A stretch of 11,766 nt of DNA from Pseudomonadota bacterium (GTDB lineage: Bacteria; Pseudomonadota; Alphaproteobacteria; Rhizobiales; Beijerinckiaceae): NCBI GenBank assembly GCA_028876585.1, contig JAGWRL010000237.1, forward strand, positions 1-11,766, given 5' to 3'. The notes under the pieces are model-generated. The model was not told where the DNA came from. It worked only from the letters and a program-made list of their open reading frames with translations, and did not search any database. This document shows, one piece after another, positions 1 to 7,114 of this stretch; the first letter of the stretch is position 1, and each line of letters begins with the position of its first letter. A program made the translations under genes and the position numbers.

Positions 1-504
1 GTCCTGTCCGCCTATGTCGAGCTGTTTCGCGGCACGCCGTTTCTGGTGCAGCTTTATCTGCTCTATTTCGGCGGCCCCTATATCGGCCTGTCGCTCGACG
101 CCCTGCCGGCGGGGCTGATGGGCCTGTCCGTCTATGGCGGCGCCTATTTCAGCGAGGTCTACCGACTGGGCTTCGAGGCGGTGCCGCGCGGCCATGTCGA
201 GGCGGCCGAATGCGCGGGGCTCAGCCGGGCGCAGATCGTGCGCCGCATCCTGTTGCCGGAAATGGCGGTGCTGGTGTTGCCGGCGAGCGTCAACCTCGCC
301 GTCAGCCTGTTAAAGGACACCGCCATCCTCTCCGTCATCACCGTGCAGGAACTGACCTTCACCGTGCAGGCGATCGGCACCGAGTTCTACGCCTTCGTCG
401 AGGCATTGTTCCTGCTCGCGCTCGGCTATTGGGCGCTCGTCGAAATCGCCGCGTGGCTCGGCCGTCTGGCCGAGCGGCGGCTAGCCCGGTATGTCGTGAC
501 ATGA
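1..504 (+). CDS. Polar amino-acid-type ABC transporter permease, 5' end missing
   Basis: This is the inner-membrane subunit of a substrate-binding-protein-dependent importer. The reading frame is open from base 1, so the N-terminus lies outside the window; 167 codons are visible. The visible part starts with VELFRGTPFLVQLYLLYFG, typical of HisM/GlnP-type permeases, and has the cytoplasmic EAA loop (EAAECAGLSRAQIVRRILLP, about visible residues 66-85) that docks on the ATPase. Hydrophobic segments follow around LVLPASVNLAVSLL and FYAFVEALFLLALGYWALVE. The stop codon overlaps the start of the ATPase gene (ATGA), so the two are translationally coupled. The binding protein and perhaps a second permease would lie upstream. 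The family is clear, but the substrate (amino acid, opine, betaine or similar) cannot be read from the sequence. Confidence 0.9.
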   Translation, partial: VLSAYVELFRGTPFLVQLYLLYFGGPYIGLSLDALPAGLMGLSVYGGAYFSEVYRLGFEAVPRGHVEAAECAGLSRAQIVRRILLPEMAVLVLPASVNLAVSLLKDTAILSVITVQELTFTVQAIGTEFYAFVEALFLLALGYWALVEIAAWLGRLAERRLARYVVT

Positions 505-1289
505 GCCCGGCCATCTCCGTCAAACAGGTGAGCAAATCCTTCGGCAAGACCGAGGTGCTGCACAAAATCGATCTCGAAATCCCCGCCGGCGCCGCCACCT
601 GCGTCATCGGCCCGTCGGGCTCGGGCAAGAGCACGCTGCTGCGGTGCCTCGCCTTTCTGGAGGAGGCCGATTCCGGGGTGATCGAAGTGTTCGGCGAGCC
701 GCTCGGCTTCACCGAGGATGCGGCGGGGAAGCGCACGCGGCTTCCCGCCGCGCGGCTGCGCGCGGTGCGGGCCGGCGTCGGCATGGTGTTCCAGCAGTTC
801 AACCTGTGGCCGCACATGACCGCGCTCGGCAATGTCAGCGAGGCGCTGAAGCGGGTGCGCAAGCTGCCGCGCGCTGAAGCGGAGGCGCGGGCGATGGCGC
901 AGCTCCAGCGCATCGGGCTGGCGGAGCGGGCGGGCCATTATCCCTCGCAGCTCTCCGGCGGCCAGCAGCAGCGCGTCGCCATCGCCCGCGCGCTGGCGCT
1001 GGAGCCGAAAATCATGCTGTTCGACGAGGCCACCGCCTCGCTCGACCCGGAACTGACCGGCGAAGTGCTTGCGGTGATGCGCAAGCTCGCCGAGGACGGC
1101 ATGACGATGGTGATCGTCACCCACGAGATCGGCTTCGCCGCCACCATCGGCAAGCTGATCGCCTTCCTCGACCACGGCCGCGTGCTGATCTCCGGCGGCC
1201 CGCAAGAGGTGTTCGGCAAACCAAGGCTCGCCCGCATCGACCAGTTCCTCGACACGTATCTCGATCGCGGGGCGGCGATGTTGTTGTGA
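501..1289 (+). CDS. Polar amino-acid-type ABC transporter ATP-binding protein
   Basis: This 262-residue cytoplasmic ATPase powers the permease encoded just upstream. All ABC motifs are present: Walker A GPSGSGKST (37-45), Q-loop VFQQFN (from 97), signature LSGGQ (151-155), Walker B IMLFDE (171-176) and switch H208. Length and the insert between Walker A and the Q-loop match the HisP/GlnQ/EhuA group. The start at 501 is chosen because it gives MSPAISVKQVSKSFG, a normal family N-terminus, and overlaps the permease stop by 4 bp. After Walker B the sequence reads DEATASLDPE, where this family normally has DEPTSALDPE; the catalytic Glu and D-loop Asp are kept. The gene ends shortly before a palindromic repeat that separates it from a convergent gene. 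Confidence 0.93.
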   Translation: MSPAISVKQVSKSFGKTEVLHKIDLEIPAGAATCVIGPSGSGKSTLLRCLAFLEEADSGVIEVFGEPLGFTEDAAGKRTRLPAARLRAVRAGVGMVFQQFNLWPHMTALGNVSEALKRVRKLPRAEAEARAMAQLQRIGLAERAGHYPSQLSGGQQQRVAIARALALEPKIMLFDEATASLDPELTGEVLAVMRKLAEDGMTMVIVTHEIGFAATIGKLIAFLDHGRVLISGGPQEVFGKPRLARIDQFLDTYLDRGAAMLL

Positions 1290-1321
1290 GGGGGGTGTCC
1301 AGAGTATCCGTGCGGCAAATG

Positions 1322-1448
1322 GGTGGAATCGTCATTGCGAGGAGCGAAGCGACGAAGCAATCCATCTCGACGCGATCGTCGGCAAGCAGGATAGTGCGGC
1401 TCAGCGGAAACATGGATCGCTTCACTGCGCTCGCAATGACGGTGGATC
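1322..1448. repeat. Palindromic MITE/REP-like element with possible target duplication
   Basis: Perfect 11-bp inverted ends GTCATTGCGAG (1331-1341) and CTCGCAATGAC (1430-1440) bound a 110-bp element. Homology between the arms extends inward: 1331-1365 and the reverse complement of 1412-1440 both end in GAAGC(A/G)ATCCAT, with about 6 extra bases in the left arm. This sequence belongs to the widespread dispersed bacterial repeat recognised from 'cgtcattgcgag...gaagcaatcca'. Directly outside the ends lie GGTGGAATC (1322-1330) and GGTGGATC (1441-1448), a near-perfect direct repeat that looks like a target-site duplication. It sits between the convergent ABC ATPase and Rieske genes, where its hairpin could also end transcription from both sides. 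No gene is supported in 1290-1466. Confidence 0.8.
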
Positions 1449-1466
1449 AACGCAAACGCAATTTGC

Positions 1467-2609
1467 TCACCCCAACTTCCGCGCGAACCCGCCCGTCCGC
1501 TCCGCCAAATACTGCGCGAAATCGTAGTTCGGCCGCTCCAGATGGCTCAGATGGCCCGGCTCGGCGAGGTTCGACAGCAGGCCGCGATAGACCCTCTCCG
1601 TGCAGCCGCGATCCTCGACATTGACGTGATCGAGCAGCGTCTTCACCGCCGCCAGCGATTCCCGCGCCTCCGGCGCGTTGATGTAATCGGGCGACATGCC
1701 GCCGCCGAAGATCATGTCGACCTGCCCCGGCCCATGCGGATGCAGGCTGAGATACCAGAAATAGCCCGGCGTCAGCGTGACCATCAGGCTCGGATAGACG
1801 CTGAGCAGGAAGGTGGTGCGGCGACGGTCGCCCTTCAGCCTGACATTGTCGGGATGCGCCAGCGCGATCTTCAGCGTGTCGTCTTTCAGGATCGTGTGAT
1901 GGTTGAACATCGCCGCGCCGGGCGGGCACACCATGTCTTCGAGCCGCGACAGCCCGCCGATGGTGCCGGAATGGCAGACGGGGAGATGGTAGCTCTCCAT
2001 GAAATTCTCGGCCAGCACCTTCCAGTTGGTGTCCCAGCGGTGGGTCTCGCGGAAGGTTTCGATGTAGCTGCCCATGTCGAAATCGTCGATCAGCGCTTCG
2101 ACTTCGGCGAGTTGCGCGGCGACCGGCGGCGCCTCGGCGTTGAGCGTCACCATGATCCAGCCGAGCCATTCCTCGCAGCGCACGGCGGGCAGCTTGTAAT
2201 CGTCCTTGCAGAAACCCGCGTTGCGCGCCATCGCCGGCGCGGCGCGCAGCGACCCGTCGAGATTGTAAGTCCAGCCGTGATAGGGGCAGACGATGGCGCG
2301 CGCCGAGCCTTGCCCTTCGAGCAGCGTCGACATGCGGTGGCGGCACACGTTCGACATCGCGCGCAGCTTGCCCGCGCCGTCGCGCAGCACGACGATCGGC
2401 TGGCCGGCGAGTTCATAGGCGATGTAATCGCCGGGGTTTTTGAGCGCGCTGGCGCGGCCGACGCTGACCCAATCGCGCGCGAACACGTTCTCCAGCTCGG
2501 CCTTGAGAAAATCCTCGCTGGTGTAGACGCTGCGCGGCATGGCGCGCGCCCGCTCGAATGGCGCGCTGACATTGGCGACGAGTTCACGGACGGGGAGGTT
2601 GACGCTCAT
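1467..2609 (-). CDS. Rieske [2Fe-2S] non-heme iron oxygenase, alpha subunit
   Basis: This 380-residue protein is the catalytic subunit of a ring-hydroxylating or N-demethylating oxygenase. The Rieske cluster ligands are C89-x-H91 and C108-x2-H111 (CRH...CPYH). The mononuclear iron site is NWKVLAENFMESYHLPVCH (195-213), giving H208 and H213 as ligands with E205 as the probable electron bridge; D333 in VEDRGCERV-like context (VNVEDRGCTERV) is the probable third ligand. Glu at the bridge is a feature of carnitine/choline monooxygenase and related quaternary-amine demethylases, whereas classical aromatic dioxygenases have Asp; a quaternary-amine or betaine substrate is therefore an inference. No reductase, ferredoxin or beta subunit is adjacent. 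A strong ribosome site is not visible before the chosen ATG. Confidence 0.9.
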   Translation of the reverse strand: MSVNLPVRELVANVSAPFERARAMPRSVYTSEDFLKAELENVFARDWVSVGRASALKNPGDYIAYELAGQPIVVLRDGAGKLRAMSNVCRHRMSTLLEGQGSARAIVCPYHGWTYNLDGSLRAAPAMARNAGFCKDDYKLPAVRCEEWLGWIMVTLNAEAPPVAAQLAEVEALIDDFDMGSYIETFRETHRWDTNWKVLAENFMESYHLPVCHSGTIGGLSRLEDMVCPPGAAMFNHHTILKDDTLKIALAHPDNVRLKGDRRRTTFLLSVYPSLMVTLTPGYFWYLSLHPHGPGQVDMIFGGGMSPDYINAPEARESLAAVKTLLDHVNVEDRGCTERVYRGLLSNLAEPGHLSHLERPNYDFAQYLAERTGGFARKLG

Positions 2610-2638
2610 GCCTTGATCATAGCGCCATCGGCCACGGT

Positions 2639-2667
2639 TTGTTAACCCTCGCGAGCGCCACTATGGG
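2639..2667 (+). promoter_or_regulatory. Candidate promoter for the NlpC/P60 gene
   Basis: TTGTTA (2639-2644) and TATGGG (2662-2667) are separated by exactly 17 bp. The -10 is weak. Transcription would begin near 2673-2675, at the ATG itself (2674), and no Shine-Dalgarno sequence precedes that ATG, so a leaderless mRNA is possible. It lies in the 64-bp gap between divergent genes. Confidence 0.3.
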
Positions 2668-2673
2668 TTTCCG

Positions 2674-3504
2674 ATGCCCGACCCTCGCCTGACCCCCGCC
2701 CGCCCCGATCTCGCCGCCGCGCATTTGCGCGGGACGGTGCGGGCCGAGCGGTTCGTCGACGGCCGCGCCGCCGCGATCATCGCGCCGAGCGCCGCGCTGC
2801 TGCGCCGCCCCGATCCCGACGCGCCCTGGGAGACGCAGGCGCTCTATGGCGAGGCGGCGACCGTCTATGACGAGCGCGACGGCTTCGCCTGGGTGCAACT
2901 CGCGCGCGACGGCTATGTCGGCTATCTCAAGGTCGATGCGCTCGGGGACGCGGTCGCGCCGACGCACCGGGTCGCGGCGCTGCGCACCCACGCCTACCCC
3001 GGCGCCAGCATCAAGCTGCCGCATCGGTTCGCCCTGTCGCTCGGCGCGCTCATCGCCATCACGGCCGCGGACGGCGATTTCCTGGTCGACGGCAAAGGCC
3101 GGCGTTACTGGGCGCGCCATCTCGCCCCCGTCGACAGCGTCGAGCCGGATTTCGTCGCCGTCGCCGAGAAATTCCTGCACGCGCCCTATCTCTGGGGCGG
3201 CCGCACCTCGCAGGGGATCGATTGTTCGGGCCTGACGCAGGCCGGCCTGACGGCGGCGGGCGTCGCCGCGCCGCGCGACAGCGACATGCTGGAGCGGCTG
3301 GGCGCGCCCGCCGACGCGCCGCTCAAGCGTGGCGATCTCGTGTACTGGAGCGGCCATGTCGGCGTGCTGCGCGACGCCGAAACGCTGCTGCACGCCAACG
3401 GCTATCACATGGCGGTGGCGTCTGAGCCGCTGGCGGGCGCGCGCGCGCGCATCGCCGCCAGCGGCGGCGGCGAGATCACCTCGATCCGCCGCCTCGCGAT
3501 TTAG
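2674..3504 (+). CDS. SH3-domain NlpC/P60 family cysteine peptidase
   Basis: This is a 276-residue C40 peptidase that probably cleaves gamma-D-Glu-diamino acid bonds in peptidoglycan peptides. The N-terminal half carries SH3-like segments (about 35-90, including ALYGEAATVYDERDGFAWVQ, and about 98-150). The catalytic domain follows from about 155: Cys184 in GIDCSGL, His228 in SGHVGV and His240 in LLHANGYH form the expected triad. No signal peptide is visible, so it may act in the cytoplasm on recycled wall peptides, like dipeptidyl-peptidase VI-type enzymes; export by another route cannot be excluded. It ends tail to tail with the rlpA-like gene, the two stop codons overlapping within 3501-3504. 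No Shine-Dalgarno sequence is seen before the start. Confidence 0.9.
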   Translation: MPDPRLTPARPDLAAAHLRGTVRAERFVDGRAAAIIAPSAALLRRPDPDAPWETQALYGEAATVYDERDGFAWVQLARDGYVGYLKVDALGDAVAPTHRVAALRTHAYPGASIKLPHRFALSLGALIAITAADGDFLVDGKGRRYWARHLAPVDSVEPDFVAVAEKFLHAPYLWGGRTSQGIDCSGLTQAGLTAAGVAAPRDSDMLERLGAPADAPLKRGDLVYWSGHVGVLRDAETLLHANGYHMAVASEPLAGARARIAASGGGEITSIRRLAI

Positions 3505-3815
3505 AGCCGCTCCACCCGCACGTGGGCGATTCCGGCCGAGCGGATGCCGAGCGCGCCGGCGGCGACCGTCGACAGATCGATGATGCGATTGGGCGCGGCG
3601 AACGGGCCGCGATCGACGATGGTGACATCGACAGAACGGCCGTTGTCGAGATCGTGAACGCGCACCCGGGTCCCGAACGGAAGGTGCTTATGCGCCGCAA
3701 TCATCGAGTGGGGATAACGGGGATGGAAATAATACGTCGCAATCCCGTATTCGTCGGCGGAAGCGACGCCAGACAAAGTCAACGCGCCGAGTAGTCCCAA
3801 AATAACAGCTTTCAT
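3501..3815 (-). CDS. Minimal secreted RlpA-like double-psi beta-barrel protein
   Basis: This 104-residue protein is a probable periplasmic lytic transglycosylase-type or peptidoglycan-binding protein of the RlpA family. A signal peptide is visible (hydrophobic 4-16, cleavage after ASA at 18-20); there is no lipobox cysteine, so it should be soluble. The mature part is a single DPBB domain with MIAAHKHLPFGTRVRV and VTIVDRGPF; H42 and D68 correspond to the catalytic His and Asp of RlpA transglycosylases. The C-terminal SPOR domain of full-length RlpA is absent, so septal targeting by denuded glycan is not expected. AAGGA lies 6 nt before the ATG and supports the start. It faces the NlpC/P60 gene tail to tail with overlapping stops. 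Confidence 0.88.
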   Translation of the reverse strand: MKAVILGLLGALTLSGVASADEYGIATYYFHPRYPHSMIAAHKHLPFGTRVRVHDLDNGRSVDVTIVDRGPFAAPNRIIDLSTVAAGALGIRSAGIAHVRVERL

Positions 3816-4068
3816 TACAGATCCTTGATTGAACGCTTTGCGTTACGCCGTCCTTGTCTTGGCTTCCTCCACTGCCCGTTTTACGTCGAAATGCGCCAAA
3901 AAATTGACGTATGCTCACCGGCGCTGCTTTCGCGCCCGTCGCGGCGCGTAAGGCTTTGGCTTTGCAGGGGCGGCCGGCGGAAAATTTTGCTGGCGTGAAA
4001 TCGCTGCGGGGGAGTAGCGCGCGGGCGCCGACGCGGGGTAGTTAGCCGCCTGGCATCGGGAGGAAAGC
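3816..4068. other. Divergent intergenic region between rlpA-like gene and denD
   Basis: This 253-bp stretch separates divergent genes and should hold both promoters. I find no convincing -35/-10 pair: TTGACG at 3904-3909 has no matching -10 at 16-18 bp. A short perfect inverted repeat, AACGC-TTT-GCGTT (3832-3844), lies just upstream of the rlpA-like ribosome site and could be an operator or 5'-UTR hairpin. The right half is GC-rich with no supported gene. Confidence 0.5.
4058..4064 (+). promoter_or_regulatory. Strong ribosome binding site of denD
   Basis: GGGAGGA ends 4 nt before the ATG at 4069. It is the strongest Shine-Dalgarno match in the window and fixes the denD start. Confidence 0.75.
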
Positions 4069-5046
4069 ATGAAAGTTCTGGTGATCGGCGCGGCGGGCAT
4101 GATCGGCCGCAAACTCGTCGAGCGGTTTGCGCGCGAGGGCGCGCTCGGCGGCGCCAAGATTACGAACCTGGAGGCGGTCGACATCGTGGCGCCCTCGCCG
4201 CCGCCCGCGCCCTTCCCCATTCAGAGCGAAGCCTGCGACATCGCCGCCGCCTACGTGACGCGCAAGCTGGCGGCGGGGCGCCCGGATGTGGTGTTTCTGC
4301 TCGCCTCCGTGGTTTCCGGCGAGGCGGAGGCCGATTTCGACAAGGGTTACGGCATCAACCTCGACGGCACGCGGCTGATCTTCGACGCGCTGCGCCTCGA
4401 GCAGGCGCTGTCGGGCGGCTCGTATCGTCCCCGCATCGTGTTCACCTCGTCGATCGCGGTGTTCGGCGCGCCGTTCCCCGAAAAAATCCACGACGAATTC
4501 TTCACCACGCCGCTGACAAGCTACGGCACGCAGAAGGCGATCTGCGAATTGCTGCTGTCGGATTATTCGCGCCGCGGTTTCTTCGACGGGATCGCGATCC
4601 GACTGCCGACGATCTGCGTGCGGCCGGGCAAGCCGAACAAGGCGGCCTCGGGCTTCTTCTCCAACATCATCCGCGAGCCGCTGAAGGGCGAGCCGGCGGT
4701 GCTGCCGGTGGAGGACAGCGTGCGCCATCACCACGCCAGCCCGCGCGCCGCCGTCGGCTTCCTGCTGCACGCGGCGACGATGGACCTCGCCCAGCTCGGG
4801 GCGCGCCGGGCGCTGACCATGCCCGGCGTCTCGGTGACGGTGGCCGAGCAGATCGAGGCGTTGCGCCGCGTCGCCGGCGACAAGGCGGTGGCGCTGATCA
4901 AGCGCGAACCCGACGAGACGATCCGCCGCATCGTCGCCGGCTGGCCGCGCCAGTTCGACGCCAAACGCGCCGAAGCGCTGGGCTTCAAGGCCGAGACCGA
5001 TTTCGACGCCATCATCCGGGCGCATATCGAAGACGAGCATGTCTGA
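4069..5046 (+). CDS. denD: D-erythronate dehydrogenase-like NAD-dependent SDR
   Basis: The product is a 325-residue extended short-chain dehydrogenase. DenD enzymes oxidise D-erythronate to 2-oxo-D-tetronate, the first step of four-carbon acid-sugar use before OtnI/OtnK/OtnC. The Rossmann motif is GAAGMIG (7-13), and the catalytic set is S128 in VFTSSIAVFGAPFP with Y152 and K156 in SYGTQK. The stretches VSGEAEADFDKGYGINLDGTR and RLPTICVRPGKPNKAASGFF are those I associate with the DenD group and not with sugar-nucleotide epimerases. The start is fixed by GGGAGGA just upstream. It overlaps the EamA gene by 8 bp. None of the other pathway genes is adjacent, so the physiological substrate remains an inference; a related 2-hydroxy acid is possible. 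Confidence 0.82.
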   Translation: MKVLVIGAAGMIGRKLVERFAREGALGGAKITNLEAVDIVAPSPPPAPFPIQSEACDIAAAYVTRKLAAGRPDVVFLLASVVSGEAEADFDKGYGINLDGTRLIFDALRLEQALSGGSYRPRIVFTSSIAVFGAPFPEKIHDEFFTTPLTSYGTQKAICELLLSDYSRRGFFDGIAIRLPTICVRPGKPNKAASGFFSNIIREPLKGEPAVLPVEDSVRHHHASPRAAVGFLLHAATMDLAQLGARRALTMPGVSVTVAEQIEALRRVAGDKAVALIKREPDETIRRIVAGWPRQFDAKRAEALGFKAETDFDAIIRAHIEDEHV

Positions 5047-5941
5047 AGCCGCAGCGGCGCCGCGCGCGGCGCCGCGCGCGCTGGTCGGCGCCGCGCTGTG
5101 CATGGCGAGCTGGGCGGTGTTCAGCTTGCAGGACGCCATCGTCAAAGCGCTGGTGGTCGATCTGCCGGTGGCGGAGGTGCTGTTCGGCCGCTCGCTGGTG
5201 ATCGTGGCGCTGTCGTTCGCCTTCCTCGACCGCGCCGATTACCGGGCGCTGAGCGTGCCCGCCAATCTGCGCGCGGTGGTGTTGCGCTCGGCGCTGATCC
5301 TGATCGCCTGGCTCGCCTATTACCGCGCCTCGCGCTCGCTCCAGCTCGCCGAACTCGTCACCTATTATTTCGTCGCGCCGCTGTTCGTGGTGGCGCTGTC
5401 GGCGCCGCTGCTGAAGGAGCGGGTCGGGCTCGGGCGCTGGGGCGCGACGATTTTGGGGTTCGGCGGCGTTTTGGCAGCGGCCGCGCCCGGCGCCGGCGCG
5501 CCGCTCCTGCCCGTCGGGCTGGCGCTCATCGCCGCTTTCGCCTGGGCGCTGACGACGATCCTCGCCCGCTCGTTGGCCAAGGGGGTGACCACGCCGGCGT
5601 TGATGCTGGCCGGCTCGATCGGCTTCTTGGGCGCCTGCGGCGCCGCGCTGCCGAGCTTCGGCGTCTGGCCGGGCCTCAATCAGACGCTGGCGATGGGCGC
5701 GCTCGGCCTCGTCGGCGGGGCCGGGCAATATCTGTGGTTCGAGGGCGCGCGGCGGGCCGAGGCGTCGCTGCTGGCGCCGCTCGAATATTCGATGTTCGCC
5801 TATGCGATCTTCTGGGGCTATCTCGTATTCGGCGATTGGCCGCGCCCGCGCACGTTCCTCGGCGCGGCGATCGTGCTGACCAGCGGGCTGATGGTGATGG
5901 GGCTGGAAATGCGCCGGCGGCGCGTGGCTCCGGCGGCTTGA
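5039..5941 (+). CDS. EamA/DMT-family transporter
   Basis: This 300-residue inner-membrane protein has ten predicted hydrophobic spans in two EamA repeats (about 15-35, 44-62, 79-97, 105-122, 133-150, 157-176, 187-204, 214-232, 248-265, 272-289). The repeat hallmarks are [21 protein letters not shown] (split here: YYFVAPLF and LLKERVGLG, about 109-132) and the matching [18 protein letters not shown] (243-260). The C-terminus is Arg-rich and cytoplasmic. Its start overlaps the end of denD by 8 bp, so it is translationally coupled to it; a role in moving the sugar acid handled by that enzyme is a reasonable inference, but DMT substrates cannot be read from sequence. A run of alternating GCGC in the N-terminal codons is GC-rich coding and not a separate feature. 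Confidence 0.9.
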   Translation: MSEAAAAPRAAPRALVGAALCMASWAVFSLQDAIVKALVVDLPVAEVLFGRSLVIVALSFAFLDRADYRALSVPANLRAVVLRSALILIAWLAYYRASRSLQLAELVTYYFVAPLFVVALSAPLLKERVGLGRWGATILGFGGVLAAAAPGAGAPLLPVGLALIAAFAWALTTILARSLAKGVTTPALMLAGSIGFLGACGAALPSFGVWPGLNQTLAMGALGLVGGAGQYLWFEGARRAEASLLAPLEYSMFAYAIFWGYLVFGDWPRPRTFLGAAIVLTSGLMVMGLEMRRRRVAPAA

Positions 5942-5994
5942 GTTTACGCGTGACCCGGCATGCCCTAGGATCGCCCACGCTAGGGAGAGCCAGC

Positions 5995-6783
5995 ATGGAC
6001 GCGCGGGCGGCGTCGACCAATACGTTTGCGATCAGCTTCCTCTCCTCGAGCGCCCCGGACGCGCGCAAGGCGCGGGCGCGGCTGTCGGCGCAATACGGGG
6101 ATTGTTCGCCCGAGGAGGCGGATGTGATCGTCGCGCTCGGCGGCGACGGCCTGATGCTGCAAACCCTGCATCGCACGATGGACAAGCCGAAGCCGATCTA
6201 CGGCATGAATTTCGGCTCGGTCGGCTTTCTCATGAACGAATATTCCGAAGCGGCGCTGCCCGAGCGGCTCGCCGCGGCGCGGCCCTCGATCCTGCATCCC
6301 CTCGCCATGGAGGCGACCGACATCCGCGGCCAAAAAACCTTCGCGCGCGCGATCAACGAAGTGTCGCTGCTGCGGCAGACCTCGCAGGCGGCGAAAATGT
6401 CGCTCAGCATCGACGGCGCGGTGCGGCTGGTGGAATTGATCGCCGACGGCGTGCTGGTGTCGACGCCGGCCGGCTCGACCGCCTACAACCTGTCGGTCAA
6501 CGGGCCGATCGTGCCGCTCGGCGCGCCGTTGATGACGCTGATGCCGATCAGCGCGTTCCGCCCGCGTCGCTGGCGCGGCGCGCTGTTGCCGGATCAGGCG
6601 CGGGTGGCGATCGAAATCCTCGACGCCGACAAGCGCCCGGTCGCCGCCACGGCGGATCATTTCGAAATCCGCCGCGTCGCCCGTGTCGAAGTGGCGACCG
6701 ATCACGACACGACGCTGGTGCTGCTGCACGACCCCGGCCATTCGCTCGACGAGCGGATTTTGCGCGAGCAGTTCGGGTATTGA
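5995..6783 (+). CDS. nadK: NAD kinase
   Basis: This 262-residue cytoplasmic enzyme phosphorylates NAD to NADP and is normally essential. The family motifs are all present: GGDG (49-52) in [12 protein letters not shown], the NE pair at 121-122 (AINEVSLLR), and the glycine-rich block [23 protein letters not shown] (in two parts from 151: [12 protein letters not shown] and [11 protein letters not shown]). The short N-terminus and overall length match alphaproteobacterial NadK. The ATG at 5995 is preceded by AGGGAGAG at a good distance, although the frame stays open upstream through a GTG. It lies 53 bp after the EamA gene and 52 bp before the small membrane protein, probably in one transcription unit. 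Confidence 0.94.
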   Translation: MDARAASTNTFAISFLSSSAPDARKARARLSAQYGDCSPEEADVIVALGGDGLMLQTLHRTMDKPKPIYGMNFGSVGFLMNEYSEAALPERLAAARPSILHPLAMEATDIRGQKTFARAINEVSLLRQTSQAAKMSLSIDGAVRLVELIADGVLVSTPAGSTAYNLSVNGPIVPLGAPLMTLMPISAFRPRRWRGALLPDQARVAIEILDADKRPVAATADHFEIRRVARVEVATDHDTTLVLLHDPGHSLDERILREQFGY

Positions 6784-6835
6784 GCGGAACCCGACCCGCC
6801 CCTGCGGCGTTCTCCCCGCGATGAGGGAGACGCCG

Positions 6836-7063
6836 ATGACCAGACTCGTCGAGCAGGACGGCAACCGCGTCGTCGAGGAAGACAACATCGTTCCGCCGCC
6901 GCCCTATCGCGGAGAGGGACGGCCGCAGATCATCACCGCCGACACGGCGCGTCAGGCGCCGCTGGGCAAGCGGGTGTTGTACGTGCTGCTCGTCGCGCTG
7001 GCGCTGGTCGGCATGGGCCTGCTGGCGGCATGGGTGTTCGCGGGCGCGCCGGCGGTGCGGTGA
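6836..7063 (+). CDS. Small single-span membrane protein, function unknown
   Basis: This 75-residue protein has a charged N-terminal part, a proline run (VPPPPYRG, 19-26) and one membrane span (about 47-69, VLYVLLVALALVGMGLLAAW) close to the C-terminus, which suggests a cytoplasmic N-terminal tail. The start is fixed by AGGGAGA (6823-6829) 6 nt upstream; an earlier in-frame ATG at 6821 overlaps that site and is less likely. It follows nadK by 52 bp on the same strand. I do not recognise a domain and assign no function. Confidence 0.75.
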   Translation: MTRLVEQDGNRVVEEDNIVPPPPYRGEGRPQIITADTARQAPLGKRVLYVLLVALALVGMGLLAAWVFAGAPAVR

Positions 7064-7098
7064 TTCTCATTTCCGCAACCTCGCCGCGCCGGCCGTTG

Positions 7099-7107
7099 TG
7101 ATATAAA
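7099..7107 (+). promoter_or_regulatory. Candidate extended -10 promoter element of the MNT/HEPN pair
   Basis: TG-A-TATAAA fits an extended -10. No -35 is seen at the right spacing. If it is used, transcription would start near 7113-7116, on the ATG at 7115, giving a leaderless mRNA. The alternative reading is that AAGG (7106-7109), 5 nt before the ATG, is the ribosome site and the promoter is farther upstream; both cannot hold. Confidence 0.35.
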
Positions 7108-7114
7108 GGCATGG

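Noticed and set aside
1286..1624. A plus-strand frame across the palindromic repeat giving a VIARSEATKQS peptide.
   Set aside because: This peptide is the familiar translation of the repeat itself and not a gene.
1542..2645. A 367-codon open frame opposite the Rieske gene, and similar long frames opposite denD, nadK and coxL.
   Set aside because: They are low-complexity, His/Arg/Ala-rich shadows of well-supported genes, caused by high GC at third positions.
3428..3452. Alternating GCGCGCGC tract that could be read as Z-DNA or a recombination hotspot.
   Set aside because: It encodes Ala-Arg repeats in the NlpC/P60 protein, and similar tracts occur in several genes here; it is explained by composition.
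3688..3918. A 76-codon minus-strand frame upstream of and into the rlpA-like gene.
   Set aside because: It overlaps rlpA in another frame, starts with GTG without a ribosome site and shows no recognisable domain.
5098..5994. Long open frame running into nadK from upstream (561 codons in total).
   Set aside because: The upstream part overlaps the EamA gene in another frame and is Arg/Ala-rich as expected of shifted GC-rich coding; the NAD kinase domain and its ribosome site begin at 5995.
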